Below, piece after piece: positions 17,441-25,482 of a DNA stretch of 64,000 nt. The position numbers and the translations under genes are program-made. Each line of letters opens with the position of its first letter. Within the stretch, counting starts at the first letter, position 1. Origin of the DNA: Afifellaceae bacterium (GTDB taxonomy: Bacteria > Pseudomonadota > Alphaproteobacteria > Rhizobiales > Afifellaceae); NCBI GenBank assembly GCA_028284625.1, contig JANQRH010000009.1, forward strand, positions 310,001-374,000, in the 5' to 3' direction. The notes below the pieces were generated by a model that saw nothing but the letters and a program-made list of their open reading frames with translations, was not told where the DNA came from and searched no databases.

Positions 17441-17493
17441 AGCGGCGGCTGGGGCGCCTGAGGTGCGCTTGATCGAGTGATGTTGTCATCGCG

Positions 17494-18753
17494 CTAGTGC
17501 AGCCGCGGCGTGGCGCCGGTGCCCGCCTCGTCGATGTGCCGGCCTTCGTGGAACCGCTCCAGCGTGAAGGCGGCGTTCAGCGCGTGCGGCTCGTCATGCG
17601 CGATGGTGTGGGCGAAGCACCAGCCGGAGCCGGGGGTGGCCTTGAAGCCGCCGTAGCACCAGCCGGAATTCAGATAGAGGCCGGGGAGCGGCCCCTTGGC
17701 GATGATAGGGCTGCCGTCCATAGACATGTCCATGATGCCGCCCCAGCTTCTCAGCAGCCGCACCTTGCCGGCATTGGGGAAGCAGGCGAGCAGCTCGGTC
17801 GCCACCTCGTGGACGATCGGTAGATTGCCGCGCTGAGCGTAGGAATTGTAGCCGTCAAGGCTACCGCCGAAGACCAGCCCGCCTTTGTCGGATTGCGAGA
17901 CGTACATGTGCCCGGCACCGAAGGTGACGACGCAATTGATTAGCGGCTTCAGCGGCTCGGTGACGAAGGCCTGCAGCACGTGGCTCTCGATCGGCAGCTT
18001 GGTGATGCCGGCGCGGCGCATGACTTCAGACGTCATGCCGGCGACAGCGACGCCGATCTTCGGCGCAGCGATGCGCCCGCGCGTGGTCTCCACGCCGGTG
18101 ATGCGCTCGCCCTCTTTGACGAAACCCACGACCTCGCAATTCTCGATGATGTCGACGCCGAGCCGGTCGGCGGCATGGGCGAATCCCCATGCGACCGCGT
18201 CATGACGGGCGGTGCCGGCGCGCGGCTGCAGGAGCCCGCCGACGACGGGGAAACGCGCGTTCTGGCTGAGGTCGAGGCCGGGGCAGAGCTTGGCGATCGC
18301 GTCGGGCATCAGAAGCTCCGCGTCGATGCCGTTCAGCCGCATGGCATTGCCGCGCTCGGCGAACTGGTCGAGCTGCGCGGGATTGTTGGCGAGGTTGAGC
18401 ACGCCGCGCTGGGAGAACATCACATTGTAGTTCAGCGCGTGGCTCAGCCCTTCCCAGAGTTTTAGGCTCCATTCATAGAACTGGGCGTTCTCGTCGAGCA
18501 GATAGTTGGAGCGCACGATCGTCGTATTGCGGCCGATATTGCCTTGGCCGAGCCAGCCGCGCTCCAAGACCGCGACGTTGCGGATCTTGTGTTCCTTGGC
18601 GAGGTAGAAGGCGGTCGCCAGCCCGTGCCCGCCGCCGCCCACGATAATCGCGTCGTAGGACGGCTTCGGGTCCGGCTTGCGCCAGGTGGGCTTCCAGCCC
18701 TTATTGCCGGTCAGGCCATGTCTGAGCACCGACCAGATGGAATATTCGGCCAT
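17494..18753 (-). CDS. soxB: Sarcosine oxidase subunit beta (second operon)
   Basis: 419 residues with FAD motif [20 protein letters not shown] (33-52) and H184 in RHDAVAWG, the likely covalent FMN site. It is the first gene of the second soxB-soxD-soxA-soxG set, read leftwards. A G-rich Shine-Dalgarno (GGGGGG) lies just upstream of the ATG at 18753. By eye it is roughly half identical to the first SoxB, so both belong to one family but separated long ago. Together the two sets give the cell two oxidases for sarcosine or similar N-methyl amino acids. Confidence 0.95.
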   Translation of the reverse strand: MAEYSIWSVLRHGLTGNKGWKPTWRKPDPKPSYDAIIVGGGGHGLATAFYLAKEHKIRNVAVLERGWLGQGNIGRNTTIVRSNYLLDENAQFYEWSLKLWEGLSHALNYNVMFSQRGVLNLANNPAQLDQFAERGNAMRLNGIDAELLMPDAIAKLCPGLDLSQNARFPVVGGLLQPRAGTARHDAVAWGFAHAADRLGVDIIENCEVVGFVKEGERITGVETTRGRIAAPKIGVAVAGMTSEVMRRAGITKLPIESHVLQAFVTEPLKPLINCVVTFGAGHMYVSQSDKGGLVFGGSLDGYNSYAQRGNLPIVHEVATELLACFPNAGKVRLLRSWGGIMDMSMDGSPIIAKGPLPGLYLNSGWCYGGFKATPGSGWCFAHTIAHDEPHALNAAFTLERFHEGRHIDEAGTGATPRLH

Positions 18754-18821
18754 GCGCCCCCCACGGCGATCTGCCAGTGAAACGAAAGCCTTAGATGGGT
18801 CGTGTGGTCAAGGAGTGGCGA

Positions 18822-19358
18822 TTAGCCCGCCAGCGCCTCAAGCCGGATGCGGGCGATCCTGTCGATCTGCTTGAGAGCTTCTGAGAATTCTGTGTCGCGG
18901 TCGTTTTCGATGCGGTGTTCGTAAGCGGCAAGGATGGCGGTGCGGTCGAGCCCTGCGACCGCGATGATGAACGGGAAGCCGAACTTCTCCTTGTAAGCGG
19001 CGTTCAGTTCCTGAAAGCGCTGGAATTCTTCCGGCGTGCAGCGGTCCAGCCCGGCGCCCGCCTGTTCCGATTTCGATTCCGCGGTCAGATCACCAGCGAT
19101 CGCCGCCTTGCCGGCCAGGTCGGGGTGGTTGCGGATCAGGGCGAGCTTCTGCTCGTCGTTCAAGGATGCCGCGGCCGCCGCCATATCGTCCGCTAATCCA
19201 GCCGGTGTGTCGGCGCGCTCGTTGAGGCCGCCATCCCAGGCGGCTGCCGCGATTTCCGGCGTGTGTTCGTAGACGCCGCCGAACGCCTCGATAAAGGCGC
19301 CGCGCCCCATCGTCCGCGGTGGCGGGTCGAAGCGCATGGTTACCGTCTTGTCAGCCAT
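18822..19358 (-). CDS. uraD: 2-oxo-4-hydroxy-4-carboxy-5-ureidoimidazoline (OHCU) decarboxylase
   Basis: 178 residues. UraD removes CO2 from OHCU to give S-allantoin, the last step of urate opening. Seen: the IRNHPDLAGKAA motif with the family's catalytic histidine, the acidic/aromatic stretch PEEFQRFQELNAAYKEKFGFPF, and the C-terminal arginine region (IARIRLEAL). Length is normal. It is divergent from uraH, the preceding step of the pathway, and lies 68 bp from soxB, which is on the same strand but reads away from it. Confidence 0.94.
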   Translation of the reverse strand: MADKTVTMRFDPPPRTMGRGAFIEAFGGVYEHTPEIAAAAWDGGLNERADTPAGLADDMAAAAASLNDEQKLALIRNHPDLAGKAAIAGDLTAESKSEQAGAGLDRCTPEEFQRFQELNAAYKEKFGFPFIIAVAGLDRTAILAAYEHRIENDRDTEFSEALKQIDRIARIRLEALAG

Positions 19359-19482
19359 CTTTGCCGCCTGTCATCGCACAATCGAGGCACCCTTTGCCCA
19401 ATCGATGCGCACGGGGCAATATGACCCAAGTGATTTGCCGCGCGACCGCTTTGCGGCTTTCGCGTTCGATAAGCGAGGGATT

Positions 19483-19833
19483 TTGGGCCGACTGACGACA
19501 CATGTGCTTGATACCGCGCTCGGCAAGCCCGCCGCCGCGCTTGCCGTTACGCTGCGCCGCGCCGACGGGTCTGGCGGAGCGCTGGCGCGCATTGTGACCA
19601 ACTCCGACGGGCGCGCGGAACATCCTTTAATGGAGGGCGATGCGATGCAGGCCGGGCGCTACGAGCTGGTCTTTGCGGTCGGCGCCTATTTCGATCGTGT
19701 CGGCGTGACACTGCCCGAGCCGAAATTCCTCGAGGAGGTTGTCATCCGTTTCGGCATCGCGGACCCGAACGCGCATTACCACGTGCCGCTGCTTCTTTCG
19801 CCGTTCGGCTACTCCACCTATCGGGGAAGCTGA
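19483..19833 (+). CDS. uraH: 5-hydroxyisourate hydrolase
   Basis: A transthyretin-like enzyme that opens 5-hydroxyisourate to OHCU. The signature ends are present: LTTHVLDTALGKPA at the N terminus and the C-terminal YRGS. I place the start at TTG 19483 (116 residues, the usual size), with GAGGGA just upstream. An in-frame ATG at 19405 would add 26 residues with codon use unlike the rest and no homology, and would leave only 46 bp to the divergent uraD. The stop overlaps the xdhA start (TGATG), so translation is probably coupled. Confidence 0.88.
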   Translation: MGRLTTHVLDTALGKPAAALAVTLRRADGSGGALARIVTNSDGRAEHPLMEGDAMQAGRYELVFAVGAYFDRVGVTLPEPKFLEEVVIRFGIADPNAHYHVPLLLSPFGYSTYRGS

Positions 19834-21284
19834 TGGGCGACACCGTGCGTTTCCTGTTGGGGGAGGAAGAGCGGGCGCTATCGGATTTCGCGCCGACGTT
19901 GACGGTGTTGGAATATCTGCGCCGCCACGAACGCTTGACCGGCACGAAGGAAGGCTGCGCGGAAGGCGATTGTGGCGCATGCACGGTCGTCCTGTCGGAG
20001 CCGGACGGAGAAGGTGGGCTACGCCATCGCGCGGTCAATTCGTGCATTCAGTTCGTTTCGGTTCTGCACGGCCGGCAGCTCATTACGGTGGAGCATGTCA
20101 AACAGGCCGACAACTCGCTTCATCCGGTGCAGCAGGCGCTGGTGGAGAAGCACGGCTCGCAATGCGGTTTCTGCACGCCGGGCTTTGTCATGCAGCTCTA
20201 TGCCGGATGGCTTGAGGATACGCTGACGGATCGGCAGGCGGTGAAGGATTGGCTGGCGGGCAATCTCTGCCGCTGCACGGGCTATGGGCCGATCGTCGAA
20301 GCGGGGCTGGAGGCAGGACAGGCGCCGCCGCCGGACGCTACGCATCAGGCGCGTATCGCGGAGCGGCTCACCGAACTGCAAGGCGACGGCATGCTGAGCG
20401 CGGGCAAAGCGGAGGCCTGTGTCTACGCGCCGCGCGACGCCGACGAATTGGCGGACGTCTATGCAGCGCACCCGGACGCCGTGATTGTCGCTGGCGCCAC
20501 GGATGTCGGGCTGTGGGTGACCAAACAGCACCGGTCGTTCGAGACGCTGATCGATGTCACCCGTGTCACCGATCTTTCCGGTATTGACGAAACGGATGCC
20601 GGGCTGACGATCGGTGCGACCTGCACGCATCGCGACGCGACGGCGGCGTTGGCGCAGCTTCATCCCGATCTCGGGGAGTTGGAGCGCCGCTTCGCTTCCA
20701 TCCAGATCCGCAATGCCGGCACGGTGGGCGGTAACATCGCCAACGGCTCGCCCATCGGCGACCTGCCGCCGGCGCTGATCGCGCTCGGTGCGGAGCTGAC
20801 GTTGCGGCATGGCGACAAACGGCGAAAGCTGCCGCTTGAGGATTTCTTCATCGCCTACGGCAAGCAGGACCGTGCTCCGGGCGAGTTCGTTGAGAGCGTG
20901 TTCGTGCCACGGCTGGCGCCGGGCACAAGCTTCGGCTGCTACAAGATCTCGAAGCGCTTTGACCAGGACATCTCAGCGGTGATGGCGGCCATTCGCGTCA
21001 GGCTGCGCGGCGGTCGTGTGGACGACGCGCGGATCGCCTTCGGCGGCATGGCCGCGACGCCGAAACGAGCGCGTGCCGCTGAAGCCGTGCTGGTCGGCGC
21101 AGTCTTCAATGAGGCGACCGTGTCGCAAGCGGCGGAGGCTCTGGCGCAAGACTTTGCGCCAATCACGGACATGCGCGCCTCGGCCGGTTACCGGCTCAAG
21201 GTCGCGCAGAATCTCGTGCGGCGTTTCCATATTGAGAACAGCACCGAAGCGCCGCCGGCGACGCGCGTTCTGGAGCATGGGTGA
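19833..21284 (+). CDS. xdhA: Xanthine dehydrogenase small subunit (2Fe-2S and FAD domains)
   Basis: 483 residues. Two [2Fe-2S] clusters are readable: C42, C47, C50 and C71 (GCAEGDCGACTVVL...NSC), then C111, C114, C146 and C148 (CGFCTPGF...CRCTGYGP). An FAD-binding domain of the CO-dehydrogenase flavoprotein type follows from about residue 190 (VIVAGATDVGLWVTKQ; IRNAGTVGGNIANGSPIGD). With XdhB it oxidises hypoxanthine and xanthine to urate, passing electrons to NAD+. It sits between uraH and xdhB with one- or few-base overlaps on both sides, so the genes form one transcription unit. Confidence 0.97.
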   Translation: MGDTVRFLLGEEERALSDFAPTLTVLEYLRRHERLTGTKEGCAEGDCGACTVVLSEPDGEGGLRHRAVNSCIQFVSVLHGRQLITVEHVKQADNSLHPVQQALVEKHGSQCGFCTPGFVMQLYAGWLEDTLTDRQAVKDWLAGNLCRCTGYGPIVEAGLEAGQAPPPDATHQARIAERLTELQGDGMLSAGKAEACVYAPRDADELADVYAAHPDAVIVAGATDVGLWVTKQHRSFETLIDVTRVTDLSGIDETDAGLTIGATCTHRDATAALAQLHPDLGELERRFASIQIRNAGTVGGNIANGSPIGDLPPALIALGAELTLRHGDKRRKLPLEDFFIAYGKQDRAPGEFVESVFVPRLAPGTSFGCYKISKRFDQDISAVMAAIRVRLRGGRVDDARIAFGGMAATPKRARAAEAVLVGAVFNEATVSQAAEALAQDFAPITDMRASAGYRLKVAQNLVRRFHIENSTEAPPATRVLEHG

Positions 21285-23677
21285 TGGACGAGACCGCCAT
21301 CCAGGACCGCAGTGGCGCGGGCGTGATCAGTTCGGTTCCGCACGAAAAGCCGTCTCACGAGGATTCCATACGCGGCGGCGTGCACGGCGCCGTTGTTCAT
21401 GACAGCGCCGCTCTGCATGTCAGCGGCGAGGCGGCCTATGTCGACGACATCCCGGAGCTGCCTGGCACGCTGCAAGTCTATATCGCCATGAGCGAGCGGG
21501 CGCATGCGCGGATTGCTTCGCTCGACGTTTCCGCGGTGCGCGACGCGCCTGGTGTCGCTTGCGTGCTGACGGCGGGCGACATTCCCGGCGAGAACGACGC
21601 CAGCCCCGTTGCGCATGACGATCCGGTCTTTGCGGAAGACAAGGTGGAATATGTCGGTCAGTCGATCTTCGCGGTGGCCGCCGAAAGCGTTGCCGACGCG
21701 CGGGCGGCGGCGAAGCTGGCGCGCGTTGAATACGAAGACCTGCCGGCGCTGATCTCCATCGACGAGGCGCTCGCCGAAGATGCGGATCTGCCCACCGCGC
21801 CGCCGCACGAGATGCGGCTTGGCGATGCGGACGCCGCCATCGCATCTGCGCCGCATCGGCTGGAAGGCACGGTTCAGATCGGCGGCCAGGATCATTTCTA
21901 TCTGGAGGGCCAGGTCGCCTATGCCGTGCCGGGCGAGGCCGGCGACATGCTCGTCCATTCCTCCACGCAGCATCCCAGCGAAGTGCAGCACAATGTCGCC
22001 AAGGTGCTCGGCCTGCCGGACAACGCTGTCACGGTGGAGCTCAGGCGCATGGGCGGCGGCTTCGGCGGCAAGGAAAGTCAGCCGGCGCTCATGGCGGCGA
22101 TTGCGGCGCTGGTGGCGCGGAAGACGGGTCGGCCGGCCAAGGTTCGCCTCGACCGCGACGACGATATGGAGATGACCGGCAAGCGCCACGACTTCCGCAT
22201 CGATTATGCGGTCGGCTTCGATAATGACGGCCGCATCAAAGGCGTGCGCTTCGACCAGGCGGCGCGCTGCGGCTATTCCGCCGATCTGTCCGCCGCAATC
22301 GCAGACCGCGCGATGTTCCACGCCGACAATGCGTATCGACTCAACAACGCGCATATCCGCTCACGGCGCATGAAGACGCATACTGTGTCCAACACCGCGT
22401 TTCGCGGCTTTGGCGGTCCGCAGGGCATGGTCGGGATTGAGCGCGTGATCGATGCGATCGCGTTCAAGCTCGGCAAGGACCCGCTCGACGTGCGGCGCGC
22501 CAATTTCTATCCGGCCGAAGGTGGCGGGATCACGCCCTACCATATGGAGGTCACCGATTCCGTCATCGGCGAGATGGTCGACGCGCTGGAGGCGTCGTCA
22601 AACTATCGCGCGCGGCGAAAGGCGGTGCGCGCTTTCAACGCCACCAGTCCGATCCTCAAGAAGGGCATTGCGCTGACGCCGGTGAAGTTCGGTATCTCCT
22701 TCACCACCAAGCACCTCAACCAGGCTGGCGCGCTCGTTCACGTCTACAAGGACGGCTCCGTGCATCTCAATCACGGCGGCACGGAGATGGGGCAGGGCCT
22801 CTTCACGAAGGTCGCGCAGGTGGTGGCGGAGGAGTTCCAGATCGACCTGTCGCATGTGAAGATCACCGCGACGACGACCGCCAAGGTGCCGAACACGTCT
22901 GCGACGGCGGCGTCATCCGGCTCTGACTTGAACGGCATGGCGGCGCGCAACGCCGCCCGCACGATCAAGCATCGGATCATCGCGTTTGCTGCTGAGAAGT
23001 ACAAGGTTCGCGAGGAGCAGGTGGTGTTCCTGCCGAACCGCGTGCGGGTCGGGAACGAGGAAATGCGCTTCGCCGATCTGGTGGCGGAGGCCTATCTCGG
23101 CCGCGTGTCACTGTCTTCCACCGGCTTCTACGCCACACCGGAGATTCACTACGACCGTGACCAGGCGCGCGGTCGCCCGTTCTTCTACTTCGCCTATGGA
23201 GCGGCGGTGAGTGAAGTGGTGATCGACACGCTGACGGGCGAGAACCGCGTGCTCAGCGTCGACATCCTTCACGACGCCGGCCGCTCGCTCAATCCGGCCG
23301 TGGATATGGGGCAGATCGAGGGCGGGTTCATTCAAGGTCTCGGATGGCTGACGACTGAGGAATTGTGGTGGGACGAGGCCGGCAAGCTCCGCACGCACGC
23401 GCCCTCGACCTACAAGATCCCCACCGCCAATGACCGGCCGGATAAGATGACCATCCGCATCTGGGACAAAGGCGTGAACAGGTCGGAGACGATCTATCGC
23501 TCCAAGGCTGTCGGCGAGCCGCCGCTTATGCTGGCGCTTTCGGCGTTCTCCGCGCTGGTCGATGCGGTGGCGGCGGCCGGTGACTATAAAGTCTTCCCGC
23601 ATCTCGATACGCCGGCAACGCCGGAGCGGATATTGATGGCGGTGGAGGATGTGCTTGCCCGCGGGGAGGCGGATTGA
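21284..23677 (+). CDS. xdhB: Xanthine dehydrogenase molybdopterin-binding large subunit
   Basis: 797 residues from the ATG at 21284, which overlaps the xdhA stop; an adjoining GTG one codon earlier is the alternative. Molybdenum-cofactor motifs seen: GGGFGGKESQ, FRGFGGPQGM, the Asn/Gly-rich GSDLNGMAARNAA, and the late VGEPPLMLALSAFSAL whose glutamate is the catalytic base in this family. It binds substrate and Mo cofactor in the XdhAB complex. Length fits the bacterial two-subunit form. The tga/atg overlap at its 3' end leads straight into xdhC. Confidence 0.97.
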   Translation: MDETAIQDRSGAGVISSVPHEKPSHEDSIRGGVHGAVVHDSAALHVSGEAAYVDDIPELPGTLQVYIAMSERAHARIASLDVSAVRDAPGVACVLTAGDIPGENDASPVAHDDPVFAEDKVEYVGQSIFAVAAESVADARAAAKLARVEYEDLPALISIDEALAEDADLPTAPPHEMRLGDADAAIASAPHRLEGTVQIGGQDHFYLEGQVAYAVPGEAGDMLVHSSTQHPSEVQHNVAKVLGLPDNAVTVELRRMGGGFGGKESQPALMAAIAALVARKTGRPAKVRLDRDDDMEMTGKRHDFRIDYAVGFDNDGRIKGVRFDQAARCGYSADLSAAIADRAMFHADNAYRLNNAHIRSRRMKTHTVSNTAFRGFGGPQGMVGIERVIDAIAFKLGKDPLDVRRANFYPAEGGGITPYHMEVTDSVIGEMVDALEASSNYRARRKAVRAFNATSPILKKGIALTPVKFGISFTTKHLNQAGALVHVYKDGSVHLNHGGTEMGQGLFTKVAQVVAEEFQIDLSHVKITATTTAKVPNTSATAASSGSDLNGMAARNAARTIKHRIIAFAAEKYKVREEQVVFLPNRVRVGNEEMRFADLVAEAYLGRVSLSSTGFYATPEIHYDRDQARGRPFFYFAYGAAVSEVVIDTLTGENRVLSVDILHDAGRSLNPAVDMGQIEGGFIQGLGWLTTEELWWDEAGKLRTHAPSTYKIPTANDRPDKMTIRIWDKGVNRSETIYRSKAVGEPPLMLALSAFSALVDAVAAAGDYKVFPHLDTPATPERILMAVEDVLARGEAD

Positions 23678-24657
23678 TGCGCGCTTGGCTTGCCCCGGCA
23701 GCGGCGGCACTTGAACGCGGCGAGGCGGTTGCGCTCGTTCATGTGGTGGCGCTGAAGGGCTCCGGCCCGCGCGAAGAGGGCGCACAGATGCTGGTGCGTG
23801 AGGAGGGCATTTCCGGAACGATCGGCGGCGGCGAACTGGAACGCGCGGCCATCTTGCGCGCGCGTGTATTGATGCGGTCGGGCAGGGCTTCGGTCGAGCG
23901 CCTGGCGCTCGGCCCGGAGCTCAATCAATGCTGCGGCGGGTCGGTGACGCTGGCGTTTGAACCATTCGCCCCGGCCGATCTGGCCTGGCTGAAGAAGCTC
24001 ATGCGCGCGGCAGAGGAGCCTACGCCGCTGTTCCGCACCGTGGCGATCGATGCGTCCGGCGCTCTGCGACGAGAATGGGAGGCTGGCGGCGAGGGGGAGG
24101 ATTTCGTCAGCTTTGAAGAGCGGGCAACGGTCACCATCCGCGAGCGCGTGAATCCGCCAAAGCAAGAGCTGTGGCTGTTCGGCGCGGGGCATGTCGGCCG
24201 CGCGTTGGTACCGGCGCTCCATCCGCTCGGCTTTGCCATTACCTGGGTCGATGGTCGCGCCGGCCAGTTTCCCGAGCCGCCGCTTGCCGGCGTGAAGCAG
24301 CTGGCGCTGGCGATGCCGGAGCTTGCGGTGGACGAAGCTCAGCCGGGCGCGATCTTCCTGGTGATGACGCACAGCCACCCGCTCGATGAGGCAATCTGCG
24401 AGGCCGTGCTGCGGCGGGCGGATTTTGCCTATCTCGGGCTCATCGGATCGAAGACGAAGCGCACGCAGTTTAGAAAACGACTTGCCGCCGCCGGCATCCC
24501 TTCGACTGAGCTTGAGCGGCTCATTTGTCCGATCGGGCTTTCCAGCATCTCAAGCAAGGAGCCGGCAGTGATTGCGGCATCGGTTGCCGCTGATCTTCTC
24601 ACTCGCCGCGAGGCCGGCAGCCTCCAGCCAATCCAAACGGTGTTGCATGGACGATGA
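23677..24657 (+). CDS. xdhC: Xanthine dehydrogenase accessory protein XdhC
   Basis: 326 residues: an N-terminal XdhC/CoxI domain (GSGPREEGAQMLV, TIGGGELE, ELNQCCGGSV) and a C-terminal Rossmann domain (LWLFGAGHVGRALVPAL, then LGLIGSKTKR). XdhC binds the molybdenum cofactor, helps add its sulfido ligand and inserts it into XdhB. It starts in the xdhB stop (TGATG) and its end overlaps the deaminase start by 11 bp. Confidence 0.95.
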   Translation: MRAWLAPAAAALERGEAVALVHVVALKGSGPREEGAQMLVREEGISGTIGGGELERAAILRARVLMRSGRASVERLALGPELNQCCGGSVTLAFEPFAPADLAWLKKLMRAAEEPTPLFRTVAIDASGALRREWEAGGEGEDFVSFEERATVTIRERVNPPKQELWLFGAGHVGRALVPALHPLGFAITWVDGRAGQFPEPPLAGVKQLALAMPELAVDEAQPGAIFLVMTHSHPLDEAICEAVLRRADFAYLGLIGSKTKRTQFRKRLAAAGIPSTELERLICPIGLSSISSKEPAVIAASVAADLLTRREAGSLQPIQTVLHGR

Positions 24658-25126
24658 ACAGCGTCGCGGCTTCATGCGCCGCGCCATCCAGCTTTCAGCA
24701 GAACGTATGCGCGCGGGCGAGGGCGGTCCGTTCGGCGCCATCATCGTCAAGGACGGCGAAATCATCGCGGAGGGCTGGAACCGCGTGACGTCGGAAAACG
24801 ATCCGACGGCGCACGCGGAAGTGACGGCCATCCGCCGCGCCTGCGCTGCGCTCGGCGACTTCTCGCTAGCGGGCTGCGAAATCTATACGAGCTGCGAACC
24901 TTGTCCGATGTGCCTGGCGGCCATCTACTGGGCGCGGCTTGACCGCATCTTCTTCGCCAATACGCGCGAGGACGCCGCTGCGATCGGCTTTGACGACGAG
25001 CACATTTATGGCGAGGTGGCGAAGCCGATCGATCGCCGCGACATCCCAACGGTCAAGCTCGACATGCCGGAGGCGGAAGCCGTGTTCGCTGAATGGCAGG
25101 CCAAGCCCGATAAGGTGCAGTATTAG
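24647..25126 (+). CDS. guaD: Guanine deaminase (cytidine-deaminase fold)
   Basis: 159 residues of the small CDA-type deaminase family with zinc motifs HAEVTAIRRA and PCPMCLAAI. The context (behind xdhABC, before puuD) points to guanine deaminase, which turns guanine into xanthine, the substrate of XdhAB. The ATG at 24647 lies inside the end of xdhC; longer frames only add out-of-family residues. A tRNA adenosine deaminase is the main look-alike; the C-terminal region with FDDEHIYGEVAKP and the locus favour guanine deaminase. Confidence 0.9.
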   Translation: MDDEQRRGFMRRAIQLSAERMRAGEGGPFGAIIVKDGEIIAEGWNRVTSENDPTAHAEVTAIRRACAALGDFSLAGCEIYTSCEPCPMCLAAIYWARLDRIFFANTREDAAAIGFDDEHIYGEVAKPIDRRDIPTVKLDMPEAEAVFAEWQAKPDKVQY

Positions 25127-25482
25127 ATGGCACCTCAAGCGATGTCGGTGGAGCGTGACGCGGCTCTGTGTTGCGTGCAGCACTGCGACATGCAGGCTTT
25201 ACCGGCTCGACCGGCGTTTGTTCGCGGCACGGCTCCACACCTCCCCCTTGCGGGGAGGTCGAAATTCGCAGCGCCGCGAAGCGATGCGCGCGAATTTCGG
25301 GTGGGGGTCAGGGCGAATGACACCTCGAAGGACGGGACTAAGGGGCCGCAGTTCACCCCCACCCGAACCCGGCTGCGCGTATGCTTGCCGGCTTCGACCT
25401 CCCCGCAAGGGGGAGGTGGGGCGCGAGCAGGAACGCCCGCTGAAACTGCTCCAATCCCCAGTCCCCAATCCCCAATCCCCAC
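25127..25482. other. 356-bp gap between guaD and puuD
   Basis: About half of this gap is the R2 palindromic element (25238-25418). The 110 bp before it and the 64 bp after it show no gene. Short open frames crossing the element come from the GC-rich palindrome and are not believable proteins. A promoter for puuD may lie here but none is recognisable. Confidence 0.6.
25238..25418. repeat. Intergenic palindromic element, family R2, copy B
   Basis: It starts CACCTCCCCCTTGCGGGGAG and closes with CCCCGCAAGGGGGAGGTG, the same terminal inverted repeats as copy A (17282-17440), and has the inner GGTCGAAATTCGC...GCGCGAATTTCGGGTGGGGG arms. It lies between guaD and puuD on the same strand, so it does not simply mark an operon end. 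Confidence 0.85.

Noticed and set aside
18754-18821. Glycine riboswitch upstream of sox or purine genes
   Set aside because: No tandem aptamer-like sequence is visible; the leaders before soxB (both copies) are too short or lack the conserved core.
24647-25126. tRNA-specific adenosine deaminase TadA instead of guanine deaminase
   Set aside because: Both share the zinc motifs, but the overlap with xdhC and the adjacent puuD fit purine catabolism, and the C-terminal region fits guanine deaminase better.
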